Positions 1-5,569 of a DNA stretch of 9,350 nt are shown in pieces. The stretch is from CAYGZM01 sp964354365. GTDB lineage: Bacteria; Planctomycetota; Phycisphaerae; Sedimentisphaerales; Anaerobacaceae. The stretch spans positions 1 to 9,350 of the forward strand of contig CAYGZM010000148.1 in the NCBI GenBank assembly GCA_964354365.1, in the 5' to 3' direction. The notes under the pieces are model-generated. The model was not told where the DNA came from and ran no database searches. It worked only from the letters and a program-made list of their open reading frames with translations. Position 1 is the first letter of the stretch; the number at the start of each line of letters is the position of its first letter. Made by a program: the position numbers and the translations under genes.

Positions 1-404
1 GTAACAAGCCCCAGGTCTGCAAGCAGCAGCTCCGTCCTCAATTCCACGAGGTCGCTGACGGGGTCCACTCTATTTCGATAGGCAGGGACGGATTGGTTCT
101 CAAAGGCCCGGACGACCAGGACGAGCATATCAACGGTCCGTATCTGGCCAATCAGCCGCCCTGCTGCGGCTCGCCCGTGCTCGTCGGCGAAGTTCAAGCC
201 CGGCACGTCGAGGCAGTCAATGGTTGCATGAGTGGTCTTCTTGGGCTTGTGGTATTCGGTAAGCCAATCCAGTCGCTCATCGGGAACCGGCACTACAGCT
301 TCCTCGATGGCGATTGAGCCGTGGGCGGGCAATGCCTTGCCGCTGACAGCCGATAGAATGGTGCTCTTGCCGGATTGTAAAAGGCCGAGTAAGGCAGCTT
401 TCAA
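1..404 (-). CDS. ychF: YchF/OLA1-like GTPase (Obg-related), 3' part cut off by the window edge
   Basis: I translated the reverse strand by hand. The reading begins LKAALLGLLQSGKSTI and runs open for 134 codons to the window edge. GLLQSGKST is the P-loop (G1), and DVPG about 55 residues later is the G3 motif. The segment with VPVPDERLDWLTEYHKPKK, followed by VDMLVLVVRAFEN and VDPVSDLVELRTELLLADL, matches the order and wording of the YchF family (E. coli has VPMPDPRLDQLAEIVKPQ, GHVVRCFEN and NPLDDIEVINTELALADL). YchF proteins are ribosome-associated P-loop NTPases, often preferring ATP, linked to translation and stress control. The start is TTG at 404-402, preceded by AGAGG with a 9-nt gap. The gene follows the hydro-lyase stop codon by 12 bases, so the two are probably co-transcribed. 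The P-loop GLLQSGKS differs from the usual GLPNVGKS, so this is a divergent member. The C-terminal TGS domain is not visible. Confidence 0.85.
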   Translation of the reverse strand, partial: MKAALLGLLQSGKSTILSAVSGKALPAHGSIAIEEAVVPVPDERLDWLTEYHKPKKTTHATIDCLDVPGLNFADEHGRAAAGRLIGQIRTVDMLVLVVRAFENQSVPAYRNRVDPVSDLVELRTELLLADLGLV

Positions 405-416
405 TTGTGCAATCCT

Positions 417-947
417 CTATTTATAAACACTGTTTCCGTACGAATCATAAGCCACAATGGCCGGGAAATCAACTACCTGCAGCTTCCTGACGGCCTCGGC
501 TCCTAAATCCTCGTAGGCGATTACCTCGGCGGCAACAATGTGCCTGCTTAGGAGCGCCCCCGCCCCGCCGATGGCGGCGAGGTGAACGGCGCCGTATTGT
601 TTCAGGGCCTGCCTGACCTCTTCGCCGCGATACCCTTTTCCAATCGTGGCTTTGAGACCGTTGGCGATTAGCATCGGGGCAAAGGCATCCATTCGAGATG
701 AGGTAGTCGGTCCTGCGGCGCCGATTACCTGGCCCGGCCGCGCCGGCGTAGGGCCGACATAGTAGATAACGGCCCCTTCAAGCGGAAACGGCGGTTCTTC
801 CCCGGCCTCCAACGAGCAGCACAGCCTTTTGTGCGCCATATCCCGCGCCGCGTAGATTACGCCGCAGACAAGCACTTCGTCGCCCGCTTTCAGCGAACGC
901 ACGACAGAATCACTCAAAGGCGGTTTCAGCTCAATTGGCTTTTTCAT
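417..947 (-). CDS. Class I Fe-S hydro-lyase beta subunit (fumarate hydratase C-terminal domain / tartrate dehydratase beta type)
   Basis: This is a 176-residue protein, the normal size for a free-standing beta subunit of class I fumarase or L-tartrate dehydratase (Fumarase_C domain). The hallmark region is intact: GPTPARPGQVIGAAGPTTSS followed by RMD, then GLKATIGKGYRG and HLAAIGGAGALLSRHI, ending in DFPAIVAYDSYGNSVYK. In this family the alpha subunit holds most of the ligands of the 4Fe-4S cluster, while the beta subunit contributes substrate-binding residues to the joint active site that adds or removes water. No alpha subunit is encoded next to it: the upstream gene is an unrelated secreted protein 45 bases away. 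The ATG at 947-945 follows AGGAG closely. The natural substrate (fumarate, tartrate or another hydroxy acid) cannot be told from this subunit alone. Family assignment is firm; fumarase is the commonest role. Confidence 0.9.
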   Translation of the reverse strand: MKKPIELKPPLSDSVVRSLKAGDEVLVCGVIYAARDMAHKRLCCSLEAGEEPPFPLEGAVIYYVGPTPARPGQVIGAAGPTTSSRMDAFAPMLIANGLKATIGKGYRGEEVRQALKQYGAVHLAAIGGAGALLSRHIVAAEVIAYEDLGAEAVRKLQVVDFPAIVAYDSYGNSVYK

Positions 948-992
948 ATTCTCCTGGTTTTCCCGGCATCATCGTTGCCCCGATTCTGATGT

Positions 993-1868
993 TCAGCGCT
1001 GCCTCTTGGTTGTATTCTCGTCCATCTTCAAGACGACCGCGCCATCCAAAATGCCGAAGTCCGCTCCCTTTCTCACGTGCATACCCCCGGCCATTATGTA
1101 GTAGCCTTTCGCAGGGCGCGGCAAGCCGCTGCTCTTGCCTGTCAACCGCCCGCTGCTGATGAGCTTCATTTGCACGTACTCGTGCGGATCTTTGCCGCAG
1201 CGCGGCGCAGGGTCGTGGACAATCAGAAGAGCGGGGTCCTGCCTGCCATTTTCATCAACGCCATACCCGACAAGCGTTACCCAATGCCCTCCAATCCGGG
1301 CGTATTCATCGTTCGAAGAGTCGTATTTATACCAGCCTACGTTAAGCCACACGCCGGAATTGCCCCTTACGCCGCTCTTGAGCCAATCAAGTTCAGGTAC
1401 AGCCACACCCAGACTGAACTGGCTGGGATGATTCCGCCAGCCCTGAAACTTGAGGTACCGATATTCGTATCCCTTATCCTCTATGTACCGCGCAAGGCCC
1501 TCAAGAACGCCCCCGGCCCCCGTGCCGGTTTTGACGTTCGTATTCATATAGTCCTTTGAGCCGAGCACACGCGCAATTTCAAACTGAGCCTTTCGGCGGT
1601 CCGCCAAGCTCGGCGCCAGATTGCCGAAACCGTTGTCGGCAAGGCATAAGAGCGAATTGGAAACAGCAACGGGGCCGCAATGCGATTTGCCCCCGTTAGG
1701 CAGCCCGGCGTTGGGATCGGTCTGAGTCAAATCCGCAGTGGAATCGAGCTTTTCTATGCACACATCGGGAAACTGCAGCAGCGAAGGCTCCTGAGTACAT
1801 TCGCACTGAGCAGCGGCAAACGCCGTAATCGCGCCGCTCAATAGAACCACTGCGACATCTCGCATCAT
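993..1868 (-). CDS. Secreted papain-fold protein, peptidase C39-like
   Basis: The protein has 291 residues and an N-terminal hydrophobic stretch (about residues 5-20, ending AFAAAQC) that looks like a signal peptide. Cys22 could make it a lipoprotein, although the preceding residues are a weak lipobox. The mature part has a papain-like catalytic set in the usual order: Cys64 in GGKSHCGPVAVSN, His195 in GGHWVTLVGYG and Asp219 in LIVHDPAPRCG. This order and the GHWV(T)xVGY and DP motifs are typical of the C39-like peptidase families found in exported or processing proteases. The usual oxyanion glutamine before the cysteine is not obvious (the region reads LPNGGKSHC), so catalysis is likely but unproven. 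The ATG at 1868-1866 is preceded by AGGA at a short distance, and a second ATG follows directly. It is the first clear gene of a three-gene minus-strand run, with no evident functional link to the hydro-lyase downstream. The target is unknown. Confidence 0.7.
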   Translation of the reverse strand: MMRDVAVVLLSGAITAFAAAQCECTQEPSLLQFPDVCIEKLDSTADLTQTDPNAGLPNGGKSHCGPVAVSNSLLCLADNGFGNLAPSLADRRKAQFEIARVLGSKDYMNTNVKTGTGAGGVLEGLARYIEDKGYEYRYLKFQGWRNHPSQFSLGVAVPELDWLKSGVRGNSGVWLNVGWYKYDSSNDEYARIGGHWVTLVGYGVDENGRQDPALLIVHDPAPRCGKDPHEYVQMKLISSGRLTGKSSGLPRPAKGYYIMAGGMHVRKGADFGILDGAVVLKMDENTTKRQR

Positions 1869-1981
1869 TTGTCCTTGCTCCAGGCATAATTGCCGGCAAT
1901 ATCCCCCGGCACAAGACTCATCAGCACAGCATAGTCAAGGTTCCGGGGTTCGTCAAATAAAACCAATCGGCTCAGGGGCAT
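1865..1981 (-). CDS. Possible 38-codon leader ORF overlapping the secreted protein gene
   Basis: A short ORF starts at ATG 1981-1979, directly after an in-frame TAA, and ends at TGA 1867-1865. That stop overlaps the ATG of the next gene in the arrangement ATGA, a common sign of translational coupling. The peptide begins MPLSRLVLFDEP and ends GNYAWSKDK. It has no membrane segment or recognisable domain, and I see no Shine-Dalgarno sequence before it. The overlap could be chance, since the region is also the upstream region of the divergent siroheme gene. I do not recognise the peptide. Confidence 0.22.
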   Translation of the reverse strand: MPLSRLVLFDEPRNLDYAVLMSLVPGDIAGNYAWSKDK

Positions 1982-2010
1982 TATTTATGGCTGTTTGCGT
2001 AATTTCGATG

Positions 2011-2038
2011 TTGCTGTTGGACGGTAGTGCTGTATAAT
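2011..2038 (+). promoter_or_regulatory. Candidate sigma-70-type promoter for the siroheme gene
   Basis: TTGCTG (2011-2016) and a perfect TATAAT (2033-2038) are separated by 16 bases. Transcription would start about 2044-2046, only a few bases before the ATG at 2048, giving a leaderless or nearly leaderless mRNA. This also argues against the upstream in-frame GTG at 2027, which would lie inside the promoter. Seen as a motif match only. Confidence 0.45.
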
Positions 2039-2047
2039 CGGGTTGTC

Positions 2048-2686
2048 ATGGCAAGATACCCGATATTTCTCGAACTCAAAGACCGGCGCATCGTGGTGGT
2101 GGGCGGCGGAAGCGTGGCAGTCCGCAAAGTCCAGGCGCTGCTCAGCGCCGGCGCACGCGTTGTAGTCGTAGCCGAGCGCATCAGCGATATGATGACGGCT
2201 ATATGCACGGAGGCCGGGGCCGAGCTGGTTAAAGCGAGGTATTCAAAGAATTACCTGACGGGCGCGCTGCTTGCCATCGCCGCAACGAACAACCACGAGC
2301 TGAACAAGCAGATATACAAGGACTGCCAGGAGTTGGAGATATTGTGCAACGTCGTGGACGTCCCGGAGCTCTGTGATTTCTTCGTGCCCGCCGTCGTCAA
2401 ACGCGGCAGTCTGCAGATAGCCATCGGCACCGACGGGCAAAGTCCCGCATACGCCGGCCACATCAGAAAAAAACTCGAACAAATCTTCACCGAGGAGCAC
2501 GGGCAGTTTCTCGCCGAGCTGGAAGCCTTCAGAAAACGCATCATTGAAGAGGTGCCGAACGCAACGGACCGCAAAACCGTTTTCGGCGAATTAGTGGACG
2601 ATAAGTCGTTCGAGCATTTTATTGAAGACGGCCCGGCCGCCTGGCGCGACCGAGCCGAAAAAATCCTCAGCGAGCACAAATCCTGA
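2048..2686 (+). CDS. sirC: Precorrin-2 dehydrogenase / sirohydrochlorin ferrochelatase (CysG N-terminal / Met8p / SirC family)
   Basis: The enzyme oxidises precorrin-2 to sirohydrochlorin with NAD+ and, in bifunctional members, inserts iron to give siroheme, the cofactor of sulfite and nitrite reductases; it acts in the cytoplasm. The 212-residue length fits the free-standing form without the methyltransferase domain. Residues 1-10 (MARYPIFLEL) match the family start, and IVVVGGGSVAVRK (15-27) is the NAD-binding Rossmann loop. CNVVDVPELCDFFVPA (100-115) contains Asp104, which lines up in number and context with the catalytic Asp104 of CysG. IAIGTDGQSP (124-133) matches the following conserved segment. 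An in-frame GTG at 2027 would add seven residues, but the family start and the promoter position favour ATG 2048. No uroporphyrinogen methyltransferase gene is adjacent. The gene stops 9 bases before the end of convergent rplU. Whether it also has the chelatase activity cannot be read from sequence. Confidence 0.88.
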   Translation: MARYPIFLELKDRRIVVVGGGSVAVRKVQALLSAGARVVVVAERISDMMTAICTEAGAELVKARYSKNYLTGALLAIAATNNHELNKQIYKDCQELEILCNVVDVPELCDFFVPAVVKRGSLQIAIGTDGQSPAYAGHIRKKLEQIFTEEHGQFLAELEAFRKRIIEEVPNATDRKTVFGELVDDKSFEHFIEDGPAAWRDRAEKILSEHKS

Positions 2687-2695
2687 GCCTGCCGG

Positions 2696-3025
2696 CTAAG
2701 CCTCAATCTTGTCGATCGTCACCTGCAGGTACTTCTGGCGATGGCCAGTGCGCTTCTTGCTGGCTTTGCGCTTGCGAAAGTAAGTCGGATAGAGCTTTTG
2801 GCCCTTCACAACGGCGTCTTCGGCGGTGGTCTTGAATGAAGCGATAACCTTGGCGCCTTCCAGGTACGGTGTGCCGATCTTGACGTCATCGCCGTCACCG
2901 ACAAACAGAACCTTGTCCAGCTCAATCGTCTTTGCATCAGGCGTCACATCGGTCAATTCGATATTCAGACAATCGCCCTCGGCGACCTTGTATTGCTTTG
3001 AACCTTGTTCAATTACAGCGTACAT
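2696..3025 (-). CDS. rplU: 50S ribosomal protein L21
   Basis: The 109-residue protein matches L21 throughout: MYAVIEQGSKQYKVAEGD at the N terminus, KVLFVGDGDDVKIGTPYLEG in the centre, and the basic tail with YFRKRKASKKRTGHRQKYLQVTI (family signature around RK-K-GHRQ). L21 binds 23S rRNA domain structure in the large subunit. ATG 3025-3023 is chosen over an upstream in-frame TTG (3031) because GGGAG lies 8 bases before the ATG and only 2 before the TTG, and because MYAV is the normal family start. In many bacteria rplU is followed by rpmA (L27); here the next sequence downstream is the convergent siroheme gene, so L27 must be elsewhere. A good promoter lies about 50 bases upstream. Confidence 0.96.
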   Translation of the reverse strand: MYAVIEQGSKQYKVAEGDCLNIELTDVTPDAKTIELDKVLFVGDGDDVKIGTPYLEGAKVIASFKTTAEDAVVKGQKLYPTYFRKRKASKKRTGHRQKYLQVTIDKIEA

Positions 3026-3054
3026 ATCCAAGACTCCCGGTTTTCAAAATTCCA

Positions 3055-3068
3055 GATTCGAGCGAATC
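3055..3068 (-). promoter_or_regulatory. Short perfect palindrome in the rplU leader
   Basis: GATTCG and CGAATC are separated by two bases. If the promoter at 3073-3101 is right, this element lies at the very 5' end of the rplU transcript, and could form a small hairpin or be a protein-binding site. It may be an autoregulatory leader, but nothing beyond position supports that. Confidence 0.3.
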
Positions 3069-3072
3069 AAGT

Positions 3073-3101
3073 ATTCTATGCACTTAGGCGTTCCTTGTAA
3101 A
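3073..3101 (-). promoter_or_regulatory. Probable sigma-70 promoter of rplU
   Basis: On the minus strand, TTTACA (3101-3096) and TAGAAT (3078-3073) are separated by exactly 17 bases. Each hexamer is a 5/6 match to the consensus. The start would be near 3066, leaving a leader of about 40 bases before the ATG at 3025. Confidence 0.6.
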
Positions 3102-3121
3102 GCAAATTATCGGGGAATTTT

Positions 3122-3304
3122 GGCATGGTTCAAATAAGTCAAATTCCGGGTAACATTATTTGCGGTTTCTATGCGTGTGGCAGCCTCAAATCCGAAGGAT
3201 TTGGGGATGGTTGCGCCGCTTTGCGAGTTTTGCCATCCCCAAGCCTTCGGCAGGCTCAGGCGGGGCGCTGCGCTTGAGGCTGCCACCCAGAATTGAACCA
3301 TGCC
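3122..3304 (+). mobile_element. 183-bp MITE with 12-bp terminal inverted repeats and 8-bp target duplication
   Basis: The ends are perfect 12-bp inverted repeats: GGCATGGTTCAA (3122-3133) and TTGAACCATGCC (3293-3304). Immediately outside both ends stands the same 8-bp direct repeat, GGAATTTT (3114-3121 and 3305-3312), as expected of a target-site duplication. Inside are further nested arms: GTGGCAGCCTCAA (3177-3189) against TTGAGGCTGCCAC (3274-3286), and CCGAAGGATTTGGGGATGG (3192-3210) against its imperfect complement (3233-3250). The element has no transposase and must be mobilised in trans. An 8-bp AT-rich duplication with GG-starting ends is known for families such as ISL3 and IS1595, but I cannot assign the parent. 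It sits between the rplU promoter and the transaminase gene, 69 bases before the latter's start. Confidence 0.85.
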
Positions 3305-3373
3305 GGAATTTTGTGTTCTTTGGCCGAAAATGGGGCTAAAATCTTCGCCTGTGATACTTTTCGGAGCAATTTT

Positions 3374-4213
3374 ATGCAACTAGCAATGATTGACGGGGCA
3401 ATCCGCCCTTTCGAAGGCCTTGAGCCGGCTCACATGGACCGGGGAATCTTCTTTGGCGACGGCGTGTACGAGGTGCTGCGAAGCTACGATGGCAGGATTT
3501 TTGCCCTTGAGGAGCATCTGCGTAGATTCGCCGGCAGCCTGGCCGCTATCGGAATCACTGCCGTCGATATGGAGCTGATACGCACCCGGGTGCTCAAGGC
3601 GTTCGAGGCTGCTGGCATAGCCAACGCCAAGATATATTTCCACGTTACGCGAGGCTCGGCCCCTCGAAACCACATCGCCCCGCCGGACTTGAAGCCCAAT
3701 TTCTTCCTCACCGTTACGGAATTGCAGGACAATCCGGCCTCGAAAGCCGGCGGCATAGCGGTATCGACCCATCCGGACTGGCGATGGAAAAGATGCGATA
3801 TTAAGTCGCTCAATCTGCTGCCCAACATCCTTGCTCGTAGCGACGCCGCCCAAAAAGGCTGCGCCGAGGCCATATTCGTAGATGACGCAGGGCTGATAAC
3901 CGAAGGCGCCGGCTCGGCATTCTTCGCAATCACCGGGCAAACACTGCAAACCGCCCCGCTGACAGCCAACATTCTGCCATCCATAACACGGGATTTTGTC
4001 ATCAAGGCAGCCGAGAAGGTCGCCTTACGCATCGTCGAAAAACCGCTGACGCCGCAGCAGGCAAGCGTCGCGGATGAGCTTTTTATTGCGGTTACGACGC
4101 AGGACATTGTGCCGGTGGTCAAATTCGACGGCAAGGTCATCGCAGACGGCAAGCCCGGCAAATACGTCAAGCTGCTCATCCGCCAATTCCACACATTCAT
4201 TGTCTCAGACTGA
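3374..4213 (+). CDS. dat: D-amino-acid transaminase (class IV PLP aminotransferase)
   Basis: The 279-residue protein has the class IV fold (BCAT/DAAT) from end to end. D-amino-acid transaminase makes D-glutamate and D-alanine from 2-oxo acids, with PLP, for peptidoglycan. The diagnostic DAAT residues are present at almost the same numbers as in the Bacillus enzyme: TRGSAPRNHI carries Arg98 and His100, which bind the substrate carboxylate; CDIKSLNLL carries the PLP lysine (Lys144); ITEGAGS carries Glu177. DRGIFFGDGVYEVLR (22-36) is the N-terminal class signature. These separate it from branched-chain aminotransferases and aminodeoxychorismate lyase, though substrate range can blur. ATG 3374 has GGAG 7 bases upstream; an in-frame TTG at 3293 would start inside the MITE and is rejected. 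It stands alone, with the MITE before and the hairpin array after it. Confidence 0.82.
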   Translation: MQLAMIDGAIRPFEGLEPAHMDRGIFFGDGVYEVLRSYDGRIFALEEHLRRFAGSLAAIGITAVDMELIRTRVLKAFEAAGIANAKIYFHVTRGSAPRNHIAPPDLKPNFFLTVTELQDNPASKAGGIAVSTHPDWRWKRCDIKSLNLLPNILARSDAAQKGCAEAIFVDDAGLITEGAGSAFFAITGQTLQTAPLTANILPSITRDFVIKAAEKVALRIVEKPLTPQQASVADELFIAVTTQDIVPVVKFDGKVIADGKPGKYVKLLIRQFHTFIVSD

Positions 4214-4507
4214 CCGGGTTAGATTGTCACGCTGAGCACCCAGCCCCAGGCCCCGTGGGGGGGACGAAGCATCCGAGCCAGGAATTAAAGAACCACGCAT
4301 TCGCAGGCCGGCAGAAAAAGCTGTGTCTATTTAACAAGACATCGCCTTCAATCGATCAAGCCGCGAGAGAGACAGTCGGCTGTGGCAGAAATAGCTATGT
4401 CTATTTATCAAGACATCGCCTTTCATCGATCAAGCTGCACGAGCCGCCGCCGCTTGTCACCCCTCCACAGGCTCCTCGTCAAAAACCGAGTCCGCAGAAA
4501 AGGCTAT

Positions 4508-4819
4508 GTCTATTTATCAAGACATCGCCTTTCATCGCACAAGACCTGCGGAGAATAGTCAAGGAGAGTGCGATGCTCTTGGGCGGGGAGGACGAGTCTT
4601 CTCGCCCTGACGCCCTTCGCCTTTTTCCGCCTCGTCAAAAACCGAGTCCGCAGAAAAGGCTATGTCTATTTATCAAGACATCGCCTTTCATCGCACAAGA
4701 CCTGCGGAGAATAGTCAAGGAGAGTGCGATGCTCTTGGGCGGGGAGGACGAGTCTTCTCGCCCTGACGGCCTTCGCCTTTTTCCCCCTCGTCAAAAACCG
4801 AAACGCCAGAAGAAGCTGT
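4508..4819 (+). repeat. Two tandem 156-bp units within the left array
   Basis: Positions 4508-4663 and 4664-4819 are nearly identical 156-base units, each beginning at the hairpin core. Each unit holds the segment CTGCGGAGAATAGTCAAGG, then AGAGTGCGATGCTCTTGGGC, a small inverted repeat AGGACGAG-TCTT-CTCGCCCT, a T-run (CCTTTTTCC) and the CTCGTCAAAAACCGA box. Their similarity shows recent tandem duplication. Because 156 is divisible by three, one frame stays open across both copies and yields a 52-residue peptide repeat, which I consider an artefact. Confidence 0.9.
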
Positions 4820-5308
4820 GTCTATTTATCAAGACATCGCTTTTAATGGTCCAAGATGCACGGGCCGCCGCCTCTAACTCTGCACACCCGGCGCCTGTAA
4901 CCCCTGCCCAGCCGCGACAGGGTGTCGCTCCTGCCTGCGAGCAGGTCTCCAGAATGTCTCAGATGCAGTCTGCGGGGAGAAGAAGGCGTGTGTATTTATC
5001 AAGACATCACCTTTGATGGCTCAAGATACGTGAGGGAGAAGGAGTTATGTCTATTTAACAAGACACACCTTCTAATTGCTCGATATGCGTGAGGGATAGG
5101 TGGGCGAGCGCTCGCGGACAAAGACTACTGCGTGCAGGCGCCGCCGCTTGTCACCCCTGCACGGCCCCCGCCACCTCTCAACCCTCCACAGGCCACTCGT
5201 ACAAGACCGGGCCGACAGAAAAAGCTGTGTCCATTTATCAAGACATACCCTTGAATTCCCCGATATCCTGCAGCAATAGTCGGCGGATGGTGCGGCAGAA
5301 AAAGCGAT

Positions 5309-5464
5309 GTCTATTTATCAAGACATCGCCTTTCATCACACAAGACCTGCGGAGAATAGTCAAGGAGAGTGCGATGCTCTTGGGCGGAGAGGACGAGTCT
5401 TCTCGCGCTGACGCCCTTCGCCTTTTTCCCCCTCGTCAAAAACCGAAACGCCAGAAGAAGCTGT
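5309..5464 (+). repeat. Third, diverged copy of the 156-bp unit
   Basis: This stretch repeats the whole 156-base unit found at 4508-4819, with a few changes (for example CATCACAC for CATCGCAC, and GGGCGGAGAGG for GGGCGGGGAGG). It is about 490 bases away from the tandem pair, separated by units of different length, so the array has been reshuffled after or during amplification. Confidence 0.88.
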
Positions 5465-5569
5465 GTCTATTTATCAAGACATACGTTTTAACTGCACAAG
5501 CTGCGCGAGAGACAGTCGGTTGTGGCGGAGGACGCTATGTCTATTTATCAAGACACAGCCTTTGATTGC

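Noticed and set aside
3107..3379. 90-codon minus-strand ORF over the MITE
   Set aside because: It is the read-through of the palindromic element and has no homologous domain.
5049..5064. Mini-ORF ATG-TCT-ATT-TAA (M-S-I-stop) after GAAGGAG in the copies at 5049 and 9074
   Set aside because: The ribosome-binding-like sequence is only two bases from the ATG and most copies read through this position; likely a coincidence of the loop variant.
5089..5565. 158-codon plus-strand ORF in the array
   Set aside because: It has no family, crosses linkers of differing frame, and owes its length to stop-free repeat sequence.
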